Assembly (NCBI GenBank): GCA_034003325.1
Contig: JAVEYW010000001.1
Location: 219,838 to 283,837 of the forward strand
Source: Desulfobacterales bacterium
Lineage (GTDB): Bacteria; Desulfobacterota; Desulfobacteria; Desulfobacterales; JAFDDL01
DNA: 64,000 bases
Direction: 5' to 3'
Positions 40,148-48,257 of the stretch are shown piece after piece. Made by a program: the position numbers and the translations under genes. The notes under the pieces are model-generated. The model was not told the DNA's origin, made no database searches, and was given only the letters and a program-made list of their open reading frames with translations. The stretch's first letter is position 1, and the number at the start of each line of letters is the position of its first letter.

Positions 40148-42043
40148 ATGAAATATGGATGTTGGATCTCTTGCCTGTCCTTATGGATGTTCTTTACGTG
40201 GGGATGTGCCACCTCCCCCCCTGCTTCCCATCAATCGATCGGCGATATTACTGTTCAATCAAAATCATCGCACCGAAAACCCAACGCCGATATTTCTTCG
40301 GAAAACCCGGCCATAGCATCAGAAGCAAATAACATCAGCGCCGGTAACAGGCTTTCCACTTTTTCCAACTCCGCGCAAAAAGAGCGCTCGTCCCGAATGG
40401 CTCTTATTTCGCCGCCCTCTCCCCAAGACATCGAAGAAGCCACGGAAGAAACCGTGGAAGAAGGCACTTCCGGATGCATTGCTTCCAAAATGGGCTCCGA
40501 AAAGCTGGATGAAGCACTTGAATATTGTGATTTATCTCAGGAATTATGGCAAAAAGGTGAGCTTGACAACGCGCTGGACATGCTGGATCATGCCTATGAG
40601 CTCATCCTTGAGGTGGATACTGAAAATGATCCCGTCCTTATTCAGCAAAAGGAAGATCTTCGCTATACCATTTCAAAGAGAACGCTAGAAATTTACGCTT
40701 CACGTCATATTGTCGTCAACGGCCAACACAATGCCATTCCAATGGTCATGAACAAGTATGTTCAAAACGAAATCCATCTGCTAACCGTCACCGAAAGGCA
40801 GTTTTTCATCGATGCCTACCGCAGATCCGGTCGCTTTCGCCCTAACATCGTCGAGGCCTTGCGAGAGAACGGTCTGCCCGAAGAGCTATCCTGGCTGCCG
40901 CTGATTGAAAGCGGCTTTAAAATGCGCGCACTTTCAAGTGCGCGGGCACTCGGGTTGTGGCAATTCATCCCTTCTACCGGGTACAAGTTCGGTTTGCAGC
41001 GCGATATGTTTATCGATGAGCGCCTTGATCCGGACAAAGCGACAACCGCCGCCATCAGCTATCTAAAAGAACTTCATCAGATTTTCGGTGACTGGACCAC
41101 CGTGCTGGCCGCTTATAATTGTGGGGAAGGGCGGGTGCTTCGCGTGATCCGCAATCAAAATATCAACTATCTCGATAATTTCTGGGATTTATACAAGCAG
41201 TTGCCAATGGAAACCGCCCGATACGTCCCTCGCTTTTTGGCAACGCTTCATATTCTTAACGACCCCCAACAATATGGCTTGGAGGATGAATTGACGCTTG
41301 ATGCCCCCCCTGAATATGAAACGTGCATGTTAAGCCGCCAAGTTCATCTGAAAAATGTTGCCAATATTATCGCCACACCTGAGCATGTGATAAGGGATCT
41401 TAATCCGGAACTTCGTTACGGCATTCTACCGGACGCCCCCTATCAGCTTAAATTGCCGGTGGGAACGGTTGATACTTTATCGAGTCAAATAGACTCGATT
41501 CCTTTGGCAAAGCCCCAACCCCCACCAACAAAGGCATTTTCATTGCATCAGGTTCGAAGCGGTGAAACACTCTCCAGGATTGCAACCCGCTATAAAACAA
41601 CGATTCATCGCTTAAAAAAGGCAAATGGGCTTCGGGGCGATTGTATTGTTCCCGGGCAGAGACTCAAAATACCGCAACCGGGCGCGGTATTGGCTACCGC
41701 AAGCAGCACGTCCACCGGTGGAAAACGCCGGACCGCCACACACACGGTCCGCCAAGGGGATTCTCTCTGGAATATTGCCCGTCGTTACGGCACAACCACC
41801 CAGGAAATTCAGGCATTAAACAACATGAAAGGCTCTCGGTTGGTTATCGGCCAGCGCCTGAAACTTTATTCGCCCAAAAAGGGAACTCAGTCTCGGACCA
41901 GTCGAATCTATGTCGTTCAAAAAGGCGACAATCTTTCAATCATTGCCCAAAAACTCAATACGTCTTTGGCAAAATTATTACATGCCAATCAGTTTAATGG
42001 GAAAAGCAAAATCTATCCCGGGCAAAAAATCTATATCGACTAA
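40148..42043 (+). CDS. mltD: Membrane-bound lytic transglycosylase with three LysM repeats (MltD-like)
   Basis: 631 residues. The N terminus is a hydrophobic signal with Cys20 in a weak lipobox (TWGC), so a lipoprotein is likely. After a Ser/Glu-rich linker and a helical region, the lysozyme-like domain has the catalytic Glu in SWLPLIESGFKMRALSSARA and the motifs LGLWQFIPSTGYKFGL and LAAYNCGEGRV. Three LysM modules near the end (VRSGETLSRIATRYK, VRQGDSLWNIARRYG, VQKGDNLSIIAQKLN) bind peptidoglycan. It cleaves glycan strands in the periplasm. AAGGA lies 9 nt before the ATG. Confidence 0.9.
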   Translation: MKYGCWISCLSLWMFFTWGCATSPPASHQSIGDITVQSKSSHRKPNADISSENPAIASEANNISAGNRLSTFSNSAQKERSSRMALISPPSPQDIEEATEETVEEGTSGCIASKMGSEKLDEALEYCDLSQELWQKGELDNALDMLDHAYELILEVDTENDPVLIQQKEDLRYTISKRTLEIYASRHIVVNGQHNAIPMVMNKYVQNEIHLLTVTERQFFIDAYRRSGRFRPNIVEALRENGLPEELSWLPLIESGFKMRALSSARALGLWQFIPSTGYKFGLQRDMFIDERLDPDKATTAAISYLKELHQIFGDWTTVLAAYNCGEGRVLRVIRNQNINYLDNFWDLYKQLPMETARYVPRFLATLHILNDPQQYGLEDELTLDAPPEYETCMLSRQVHLKNVANIIATPEHVIRDLNPELRYGILPDAPYQLKLPVGTVDTLSSQIDSIPLAKPQPPPTKAFSLHQVRSGETLSRIATRYKTTIHRLKKANGLRGDCIVPGQRLKIPQPGAVLATASSTSTGGKRRTATHTVRQGDSLWNIARRYGTTTQEIQALNNMKGSRLVIGQRLKLYSPKKGTQSRTSRIYVVQKGDNLSIIAQKLNTSLAKLLHANQFNGKSKIYPGQKIYID

Positions 42044-42132
42044 TGTTTCTGAATCACAGGCATCTAAAACAAATTGAAAAAAGAAGGCGTTCGGTATTTT
42101 AATAGCGGCAACATGGCCTTTCCTAAAATAAA

Positions 42133-42164
42133 CATGGGGATAACCTGTTAAGATTATCCCCATG
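42133..42164 (-). terminator. Terminator of the original tRNA-Glu, now displaced
   Basis: An 11-bp perfect stem (CATGGGGATAA with TTATCCCCATG) followed on the minus strand by TTTATTTT. It lies 10 nt beyond the tRNA-Glu 3' fragment and was probably its terminator before the element inserted. Confidence 0.65.
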
Positions 42165-42173
42165 ATGTCTCTC

Positions 42174-42221
42174 TTGGTGATCCCACCGGGATTCGAACCC
42201 GGGTTACCGGCGTGAGAGGCC
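42174..42221 (-). repeat. attL: 48-bp copy of the tRNA-Glu 3' end
   Basis: Perfect match to 48,121-48,168, covering the tRNA from the anticodon stem through the T arm to CCA plus one base. The 5' part is absent, so this copy is not a functional tRNA. It marks the left end of the integrated element. Confidence 0.95.
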
Positions 42222-42347
42222 TTCCATATACTATTTCTGTATTTTTCCTCCATTTTAAATTTATTTACTAACTTATTTATATATAGTAATTTATTGACAA
42301 TTCAGTCTTCCTCTGATATTTATTTGTTTACCTTGATAACCAAATTA

Positions 42348-42371
42348 TAGGTTGGAAATAGGGTTGGAAAA
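42348..42371 (+). repeat. 24-bp repeat near attL, possible integrase arm site
   Basis: Identical to 48,038-48,061 and in the same orientation. It contains GGTTGGAAA twice, 12 nt apart. One copy lies just inside each end of the element, as expected for arm-type integrase or excisionase sites. Confidence 0.6.
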
Positions 42372-42392
42372 ATAATTTTTAATGAGGGAATC

Positions 42393-43544
42393 ATGCCGAA
42401 ACGCACTAAAACAAAATATCCCGGCGTTTATTTCCGTGAAGCTGAAAGGATCGGCGGAAGGGGAATCGAAAGGGTTTATTATGTTGTCATAAAAAAAGAC
42501 GGCAAAGTTATTGAGGAGAAAGTGGGGCGGCAATACGCTGACGATATGACCCCTGCAAAAGCCTCTGCAATCCGATCTGAACTTATCGAAGGCAAGAGGC
42601 TTCACCGTAAAATAAATAAGCAGGTTGAGGCTGAGAGGCAAAGACAGGAGGCAGGGAAATGGACAATCGATAAGCTGTGGAAGGAGTACAGCGGGCAAAG
42701 AAAGCCGGGTAAGGGCCTTTCAATCGATCAAAACCGATATGCTCTTTACCTCGAAAAGCTTTTTGGCCAAAAAGAGCCTCATGAAATCATCATTTTGGAC
42801 ATTGATCGGTTGCGAATCAACCTTTTGAAGAAAAAGTCCCCTCAAACCGTCAAGCACGCTCTAAACCTTTTGACATGGATCATCAATTTCGGCGTTAAAA
42901 AAGGATTGTGCCAGGGAATACCATTTAAGATACAAAAGCCGCCGGTGGACAATATAAGAACAGAGGATCTTACCCCCGATCAATTGAATAACCTTCTAAT
43001 CGCCATTGACGCCGATGAAAACCGGGATGTGGCGAATATGATGAAACTGGCTCTTTTTTCCGGTTTAAGACGCGGCGAAATGTTTAACTTGAAATGGAGA
43101 GACATTGATTTTGATCGGGGCTTCATAACGATTAATGATCCCAAAGGGGGGAAGTCCCAAAAGATCCCCTTAAATGATTCTGCCCGGGCAATTTTGGAGA
43201 GCCAAAAACGGACACGAAGCGCCTATGTGTTCCCGGGGCAAGATGGTCAGAAGCGGGTCACGGCTTCCAAGGCTTCAAAGCGAATTAGGAAAAATGCGGG
43301 TTTACCTGAAGACTTTAGACCGTTTCATGGCCTTCGCCACGTTTTCGCCTCCATGCTTGCTAGTTCCGGAAAGGTTGACATGTACACCCTTCAGAAGTTA
43401 TTAACTCATAAAAGCCCACAAATGACCCAACGATATGCGCACCTGAGAGATGACGCATTAAAACGAGCCTCTGATCTGGCGGGAAGTCTCGTTGAAGATA
43501 TAATTGCAGAACAAGTAAAAAAACGGAATGCAAGCCCAAGGTAA
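42393..43544 (+). CDS. int: Tyrosine recombinase / integrase of the element
   Basis: 383 residues: an N-terminal DNA-binding part, a core-binding domain (residues 90-175) and the catalytic domain with Arg226 (SGLRRGE), Lys251 or 254, His312-x-x-Arg315 (HGLRH), His339 and the nucleophile Tyr348 (QRYAHL). All active-site residues are present, so it should be active. It faces inward from attL, 171 nt from the repeat, with GAGGG before the ATG. It catalyses insertion into and excision from tRNA-Glu. Confidence 0.95.
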   Translation: MPKRTKTKYPGVYFREAERIGGRGIERVYYVVIKKDGKVIEEKVGRQYADDMTPAKASAIRSELIEGKRLHRKINKQVEAERQRQEAGKWTIDKLWKEYSGQRKPGKGLSIDQNRYALYLEKLFGQKEPHEIIILDIDRLRINLLKKKSPQTVKHALNLLTWIINFGVKKGLCQGIPFKIQKPPVDNIRTEDLTPDQLNNLLIAIDADENRDVANMMKLALFSGLRRGEMFNLKWRDIDFDRGFITINDPKGGKSQKIPLNDSARAILESQKRTRSAYVFPGQDGQKRVTASKASKRIRKNAGLPEDFRPFHGLRHVFASMLASSGKVDMYTLQKLLTHKSPQMTQRYAHLRDDALKRASDLAGSLVEDIIAEQVKKRNASPR

Positions 43545-43572
43545 GCATGCTTTATCAGTGTAAAGGAGGGCA

Positions 43573-44814
43573 ATGCACATGTGCATCCCCATTATTCATT
43601 GTCTCGCTGCATTACTTTTTTTGCTTTTACCTGCCTTCGGGGTGAATGCTGCCGAGGTTAGGGTCCATAATCGTTCTCTCATTATACTGTCGGGAGAAAT
43701 TGAAAAGGGCGATTACGACAAGGTCTTGAGTACTGCAAAAAAGGCCGGGCCAGGCATAGATTCCATATTTTTAGCTTCGCCTGGTGGTGATCTCATAGAA
43801 GCCATGCGCATTGGCCGATTGGTCAGACAACTAAAGTGGTCATCGGAAGCACCCGATTTCATCATGGAAATCGCTGCAAAAAGCGTTATGCATGGAGGAG
43901 GTTTTTTTAAAGAATTAGGCTTCGAGGGCATAACAGAAGAACATCAACTCGTGTGCGCGAGTTCATGCTTTTTCATCTATGCGGGTGGCATATATCGATC
44001 CGGGGATGAAATTGGAATCCACCGTCCCTATTTCAGCAAGGAGGACTATGCTCGAATGGGCGGTAATGAAGTGATTGGTAAATCAAAGACAGTCGCCAGC
44101 ATGGTGGAAGACTACCTAAAGGAAATGGGCGTTCCGTCACGTTTTTCTGAAATTATGTTCTCAACACAAAAGGATTCGATTCGGTGGCTTAACCATGAAG
44201 AATTGAAAGAGCTTAATAGATACGCACCGGGATTAGATGATTTGATTGATTCCAAATGCGGAAGTCGGGCCGACCAGTGGGCAGCGATAGAAAAGATTAG
44301 GCTGCGATTTGGTGAGAAGACACCTGAAGGCCGTAAGCTTACACAAGAGTTGCGGCAACGGCATCACGATTGCTGGGACCAAATAATGCAGGAAATGCGC
44401 CAAGAGGCATGGCATAAATTCTTTGACAAGAATAATGCAAATAATGAATCGGTGGTAATGTCAAAATTAACCTTTTTAATTTTCCCCTCAAGTTTCATCC
44501 TGACAATTATTCTCTGGTTTTGGAAACAGTCAAAGCGCCCTTTAATGCATATGAGATGGGTTTTTTCTCCTATATGGATTTGTTTGTTGATTTTATACGG
44601 TGAATTCTGTTTTAAAAATCAGCTTCTACCTAAAGCTGGGCCAGCATGTGTTTTCCTCACTATAATTTTCGTTGCATTGAAACTATTAAAAAAAGTTGAG
44701 TGGAAATGGGGATGGACATTGTGCCCGATCTGGTTCTGGGCAATTTTAAATATCGGGGCAATTTTAAATATTATTTCAGTCGGCTACATAGAACCAAAGG
44801 GACTCCCTTTTTGA
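43573..44814 (+). CDS. Membrane-anchored ClpP/SppA-like protein (COG3904-like), element cargo
   Basis: 413 residues (an ATG two codons later has better ribosome-site spacing). It has a signal peptide (LAALLFLLLPAFGVNA). The ClpP-like region includes ILSGEIEKGDYDKV, IFLASPGGDLIEAMRIGRLV and VCASSCFFIYAGG; Ser130 is in the position of the nucleophile, with His150 in GDEIGIHRPY. After a charged middle region, four hydrophobic segments fill residues about 296-405. This resembles predicted periplasmic proteins of COG3904. Protease activity has not been shown for that group as far as I know. It is 28 nt after int, in the slot where satellites often carry accessory genes; a defence role is speculation. 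Confidence 0.7.
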   Translation: MHMCIPIIHCLAALLFLLLPAFGVNAAEVRVHNRSLIILSGEIEKGDYDKVLSTAKKAGPGIDSIFLASPGGDLIEAMRIGRLVRQLKWSSEAPDFIMEIAAKSVMHGGGFFKELGFEGITEEHQLVCASSCFFIYAGGIYRSGDEIGIHRPYFSKEDYARMGGNEVIGKSKTVASMVEDYLKEMGVPSRFSEIMFSTQKDSIRWLNHEELKELNRYAPGLDDLIDSKCGSRADQWAAIEKIRLRFGEKTPEGRKLTQELRQRHHDCWDQIMQEMRQEAWHKFFDKNNANNESVVMSKLTFLIFPSSFILTIILWFWKQSKRPLMHMRWVFSPIWICLLILYGEFCFKNQLLPKAGPACVFLTIIFVALKLLKKVEWKWGWTLCPIWFWAILNIGAILNIISVGYIEPKGLPF

Positions 44815-44915
44815 ATTTAGAAACAAATTTAAGGAACCAAATTGGTCAAAATCATCGCTAAAGGGGAATGAACTTTAAAGAGCGGGAAAGAAGTAGGAGA
44901 TCAAATTAAATTGGA

Positions 44916-45410
44916 TCAGTCTCGATTTAATCTGACGCCATCAACCACTAAGCCGCATTCTGCCATAGCTTTAAGGCCCCTTTCTTTAAACGCCTCTATT
45001 TCATCAGTTGTAAAATATGCCGATATTGCTGCCGATTCGATTTTCATCTGTTTCGTAGGCCCGTAACCGGCGCGGCTTAAAAGTTCCAGCGCAACATTTG
45101 CCTTCAGCTTTAGCATTTCTGGCGTTGTCCGTTCATCAGCCAAAATTTCCAGCAGCACTTCAGTACCCTTTTGCGCCCCTTCAGCGATTTTCTCTGGAAT
45201 GCCGGGAACACAAACAACGGCATTGACGTTCGCAAACTCCTGAAGCCGTTTTACCTCATTCAAAACTTTCGGATCACGAACTATCCTTGAAACAGTTGAT
45301 TTATGTAAGGTTAACAATTTTGCAATTTCAGATTGCGAATGCCCGCCGACGAGAAGGCGCGCTAGTTGCTGATGGCGCGGTGAAAGTTGCATAAGTTGTC
45401 TGTCGGTCAT
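44916..45410 (-). CDS. HTH protein resembling phage small terminase
   Basis: 164 residues. A helix-turn-helix at about residues 10-45 (LSPRHQQLARLLVGGHSQSE, then IAKLLTLHKSTVSRIVRD) is followed by a helical region with a KGTEVLLEILADERTTPEML stretch, typical of terminase small subunits and related phage HTH proteins. The ATG is preceded by AAGGA. In satellites a small terminase redirects packaging of the helper phage; here that is an inference. A plain regulator is the alternative. Confidence 0.55.
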   Translation of the reverse strand: MTDRQLMQLSPRHQQLARLLVGGHSQSEIAKLLTLHKSTVSRIVRDPKVLNEVKRLQEFANVNAVVCVPGIPEKIAEGAQKGTEVLLEILADERTTPEMLKLKANVALELLSRAGYGPTKQMKIESAAISAYFTTDEIEAFKERGLKAMAECGLVVDGVRLNRD

Positions 45411-45593
45411 TTATGGTTCCTTTTTTGTGCATAATTCATCGATTTGGTTGGAAATGATGGCCTTGGGAATGCTTTTGTTTGCACGCTTTTTTAATTTCGT
45501 TCGGTTAAATCCGTTGTTGAGTATCCGGAGCAACCCAAAAGATGTTTGTTGCGTATTGAATTTTTGTTGAGTAGCGCACTCAGCATATAACAT
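45411..45593 (-). CDS. Possible 60-residue ORF upstream of the HTH gene
   Basis: It ends directly before the ATG of the HTH gene, which would suit an operon. However there is no ribosome site, the sequence is not recognised, and two TTGAGTA repeats fall inside it. It may be non-coding. Confidence 0.2.
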   Translation of the reverse strand: MLYAECATQQKFNTQQTSFGLLRILNNGFNRTKLKKRANKSIPKAIISNQIDELCTKKEP

Positions 45594-45788
45594 ATTGATA
45601 TAATATTATTAACTGTAATTTATTGAGTGTTTGAGTAGTTTGAGTGCTATTTTCCATTTTTCCACCTTTTCCCATTCTGCCTCTCGATACAGCCACACTC
45701 AAATTACTCAACAAATATATTATATATAAAATATTATTAATATAATTAGATTGTTAGATGTTTAGTTTCACGCTCAACATTTACTCAA
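45517..45788. repeat. Cluster of TTGAGT(A/G) repeats with a 16-bp inverted repeat
   Basis: TTGAGTA/G occurs at 45,517, 45,567, 45,623, 45,631 and 45,640; its reverse complement (TACTCAA or CACTCAA) occurs at 45,696, 45,705 and 45,782. The arms 45,631-45,646 and 45,696-45,711 form a 16-bp inverted repeat with one mismatch, flanked by very AT-rich sequence (45,712-45,755). Spacings of 8 and 9 nt suggest iterons of a replication origin next to the DUF3987 gene, or operators. No gene is supported between 45,594 and 45,780. Confidence 0.6.
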
Positions 45789-47118
45789 CATTTTCAACAA
45801 CATTTTCTTTTTCATCGACCAACGTGATCATGGTCCCATTTTTGTGATCCGTATTGATCAGAACAATATTACCTGATTCTTCAAGGGTTTGTAAAACATA
45901 ATCATAATCCTTCGAGCCACCTTCCAAGACCCTTGATTGAATAAGTTGTCTGCGGGATACACTGCCGCCCCGTTTAAAAATATAATCTCTAACCTTGCGC
46001 ACCTTTTTTTGATGCGGTGACTCGCCTAAATCATTTTCAAACAGCCATATTGTCGAATCAACGGCTTGCTCCATTATCGCAATGGCACCATTTAATGCAT
46101 CCATGCCGATCTCATCAGCACACTCGTCCACGAACAGTTGAAGCAGCATGGCAATTTTGAGCACATAAGGCGACCACCGTTTTAAATAAGGTTCGAGTAT
46201 TCGCTGCGAATTTTCCAGGCGATCTGTAACTTTCTCGTATAACTCTTTATGTAACTGCTCAAAAGCTTCCTTTGCTTTGGCATTCAGGCGGTAAGCTCTC
46301 GACCCTGGCAAGGCCTGAAGGGACTCGATAACGGCTTTAACGCCCTTTTCTGCTTCCCTTTCGATGACAGGCCCGGCCTTGGGCAAGGCAGGGGGGACCC
46401 TGTCATTATGAGGCGGGAAAAAAATCAAAAACCGTGCAAAAAAGCCGGATGAAATGTCATCCACGCCAATATTATTTTTTACCCATTCAACGGTTGAAAC
46501 GCCGCAAATGGTGATGAAGGGTTCCCTAATAGTAAGGCGTCCACCGGACTTTGTCCGACTGCTGTAAACCGACGGAACATCATAAAGATGCGTGAACAAC
46601 TGTTTCAATCCCTGATTGTATGAACGTTCCAGCGTTTGAAGCCACGCTCCGAATTCTGAACATATGATCGCCCCGGCATGACCATTAACTAAATCCTCAA
46701 GTAATCCCTCTGAAGTTGTCCGGTTTGGAAGGATCACATCCTTTTTGTTTGCCCTCTCATAAAGATCTGACACATTCCCCGAATCATGCTCATAAGCTAG
46801 GTTAAAGCCCTTGTTCAATGCAGTGGTTTTGAAAGAGCCGGATCGACTTACGCATAGCGTCCAGAGGTTTGGGTATAGAGTTTGAAAATATCCTTCTCCC
46901 TCCTCCTTTGCCTCAGGTATAAAACACGAATGTTTTACAAAAGCGGACACCATGCACAGCACACTCACCACAATCATGATCGGCTCAGCATCGGTTGTGG
47001 CAACGATTGAATCAACATAGCGTTGAATCTTTTTCGGAAGCTTCCCTGTGTCGAAACTAGGGCAAGGGCAAAGCTTTGTACCCAGTGAGTTATCATCTTT
47101 AAGAGGGAAGGTTTTCAT
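45781..47118 (-). CDS. DUF3987-type ATPase, putative replication protein of the element
   Basis: 445 residues of the DUF3987 (YfjI-like) type. After LPKKIQRYVDSIVATTDAEP it has a helical segment (IVVSVLCMVSAFVKHS) and a Walker A-like CVSRSGSFKTTALNKG near residue 90, then ICSEFGAWLQTLERSYNQGL and TICGVSTVEWVKNNI. Such proteins occur in satellites and prophages in place of a primase-helicase. The C terminus has a winged-helix-like part. The TTGAGT repeat cluster follows directly. Confidence 0.75.
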   Translation of the reverse strand: MKTFPLKDDNSLGTKLCPCPSFDTGKLPKKIQRYVDSIVATTDAEPIMIVVSVLCMVSAFVKHSCFIPEAKEEGEGYFQTLYPNLWTLCVSRSGSFKTTALNKGFNLAYEHDSGNVSDLYERANKKDVILPNRTTSEGLLEDLVNGHAGAIICSEFGAWLQTLERSYNQGLKQLFTHLYDVPSVYSSRTKSGGRLTIREPFITICGVSTVEWVKNNIGVDDISSGFFARFLIFFPPHNDRVPPALPKAGPVIEREAEKGVKAVIESLQALPGSRAYRLNAKAKEAFEQLHKELYEKVTDRLENSQRILEPYLKRWSPYVLKIAMLLQLFVDECADEIGMDALNGAIAIMEQAVDSTIWLFENDLGESPHQKKVRKVRDYIFKRGGSVSRRQLIQSRVLEGGSKDYDYVLQTLEESGNIVLINTDHKNGTMITLVDEKENVVENVE

Positions 47119-47138
47119 AAATTTCCATTAATCAATAA

Positions 47139-47342
47139 TTAATTCGATTTTGTAGGTGACGGGACCCTTCTTAAATCGTCATATTGCAGTTTCTCCACCG
47201 AAACATTTCGAAAGCTAAAATTTTCATAAAGCCCTTTTGCATGATTCCAAGCAACTGCATCGTTATTAACGATTACATATTGAAATTTTGTTTCGTTGCT
47301 TTGAGATACTAAACCAATTTTGAAAAGCTTTTCTTTATTCAT
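47139..47342 (-). CDS. Small protein of unknown function
   Basis: 67 residues with a good AAGGGG site before the ATG. 20 nt upstream of the DUF3987 gene and probably in one operon with it. I do not recognise the family; the sequence is polar without membrane segments. Confidence 0.55.
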   Translation of the reverse strand: MNKEKLFKIGLVSQSNETKFQYVIVNNDAVAWNHAKGLYENFSFRNVSVEKLQYDDLRRVPSPTKSN

Positions 47343-47415
47343 GTAACGCCCCTTTAATTATGGTTTTTTTAAAAGTGGATAAAAATTTCCCGTGAAAAAC
47401 TGCCGGAAATGTTAT

Positions 47416-47610
47416 TCATATTCCCGAAGTTTTGACCGCCCGTGATTTCATAAAATCATGGATATCATTAAGTGAATACCTTACAGATCGCCCTATTTTA
47501 CTATAAGGAAAACCCTTTCCTAAAAAACGATCGTTACGCAATGTTTGAACGGCACGGCCCGTGATTTCAGCCACCTGATTTTCGGTTAAATATCTGTTTT
47601 GGTGTTCCAT
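47416..47610 (-). CDS. AlpA/excisionase-type HTH regulator
   Basis: 64 residues of the winged HTH_17 type: RYLTENQVAEITGRAVQTLR, then FPYSKIGRSVRYSLNDIHDF. AlpA-like proteins control integrase and excision in P4-like elements. A strong GGAGGGGG site and a promoter candidate at 47,665 place it first in the minus-strand operon of the element. Confidence 0.85.
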   Translation of the reverse strand: MEHQNRYLTENQVAEITGRAVQTLRNDRFLGKGFPYSKIGRSVRYSLNDIHDFMKSRAVKTSGI

Positions 47611-47664
47611 TCCCCCTCCTTCTGTACTATATTGTTGATTATTATAAGGAATTATTATGATTCA

Positions 47665-47693
47665 ATATTATACTATTATTTTTTGGTGGTCAA
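47665..47693 (-). promoter_or_regulatory. Candidate promoter of the alpA operon
   Basis: TTGACC (47,688-47,693), 17 nt, TAATAT (47,665-47,670) on the minus strand; TATAAT is also found at 47,641-47,646. Confidence 0.5.
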
Positions 47694-48037
47694 TGTAATT
47701 TTTGGTGTATTTACTGCTAGTTATATAGATTAAAGTGGGTTAATGTATCCTGAACATATTTTAAATATCGCTATCGATGGAATCGCTAGGCATTCATGGA
47801 AAAATTGTTTCAACGAGCTATATCGGGGAAAGTTTCCGCAAAATTTGTGAGCGCCAACCCCGTCGATTCTTACGGTTTATTCCCCCCATCGACGTTTAAC
47901 GACACAATTATATTCTCGCTGTTAGTTGCGCTAAGATCAAAACGGTGGCCGGCTATGCTCATGAAGCCGTATAACTATGGTATCCGCCAATAGAAGCCGG
48001 GGCTTCATTTAAGTCGCTATTGGTGAAAGTTACTCTG

Positions 48038-48061
48038 TAGGTTGGAAATAGGGTTGGAAAA
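48038..48061 (+). repeat. 24-bp repeat near attR, possible integrase arm site
   Basis: Second copy of the repeat at 42,348, same orientation. It lies 60 nt inside attR. Confidence 0.6.
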
Positions 48062-48080
48062 CAAAAGGATGACAAAACCA

Positions 48081-48110
48081 AAAAAGGCCATGCATTAAGC
48101 ATAACCCTTT
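48081..48110 (-). terminator. Terminator of tRNA-Glu supplied by the element
   Basis: On the minus strand AAAGG and ATGC pair with GCAT and CCTTT across a small internal loop, followed by a run of T. It ends 12 nt beyond the tRNA and replaces the displaced terminator at 42,133. Confidence 0.5.
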
Positions 48111-48120
48111 AATATCATTA

Positions 48121-48168
48121 TTGGTGATCCCACCGGGATTCGAACCCGGGTTACCGGCGTGAGAGGCC
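48121..48168 (-). repeat. attR: 48-bp repeat within the intact tRNA-Glu
   Basis: Perfect match to 42,174-42,221. The intact tRNA uses this copy as its 3' half. Confidence 0.95.
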
Positions 48169-48196
48169 AGCGTCCTAACCGCTAGACGATGGGACC
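48122..48196 (-). tRNA. gltT: tRNA-Glu (CTC), integration target
   Basis: Acceptor GGTCCCA/TGGGATC, anticodon loop CTCTCAC (anticodon CTC), T loop GGTTCGAATCC, encoded CCA. Intact despite the element because the inserted DNA restores its 3' half. Confidence 0.95.
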
Positions 48197-48257
48197 TGTT
48201 TTGATGAGTGGTGAATATAAAAGTGGGGCTCTTTTGTCAATCCTTATTTTTTTAGGC

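Larger units (their letters stand above)
47611..48121. other. AT-rich non-coding right end of the element
   Basis: About 510 bases with the alpA promoter, a 24-bp repeat near the right end and the replacement tRNA terminator. The 65-codon plus-strand ORF at 47,796 has no ribosome site or recognisable motif and is not accepted. Confidence 0.5.
42174..48168. mobile_element. 6-kb integrated element in tRNA-Glu, phage-satellite-like
   Basis: Bounded by 48-bp perfect direct repeats from the tRNA-Glu gene. Contents in order: integrase (+), ClpP-like membrane cargo protein (+), small-terminase-like HTH protein (-), repeat-rich region, DUF3987 ATPase (-), a 67-residue protein (-) and an AlpA-like regulator (-). 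It is clearly more AT-rich than its flanks. There are no capsid, tail or conjugation genes. Integrase, AlpA, a replication ATPase and a TerS-like protein together resemble phage satellites (P4-like or PICI); a decayed prophage is the alternative. Confidence 0.85.

Noticed and set aside
42174-42221. A second tRNA-Glu gene
   Set aside because: Only the 3' 48 bases are present; the 5' half is unrelated sequence. It is the att duplicate.
47796-47993. 65-codon plus-strand ORF at the right end of the element
   Set aside because: No ribosome site, no recognisable motif, in an AT-rich non-coding stretch.
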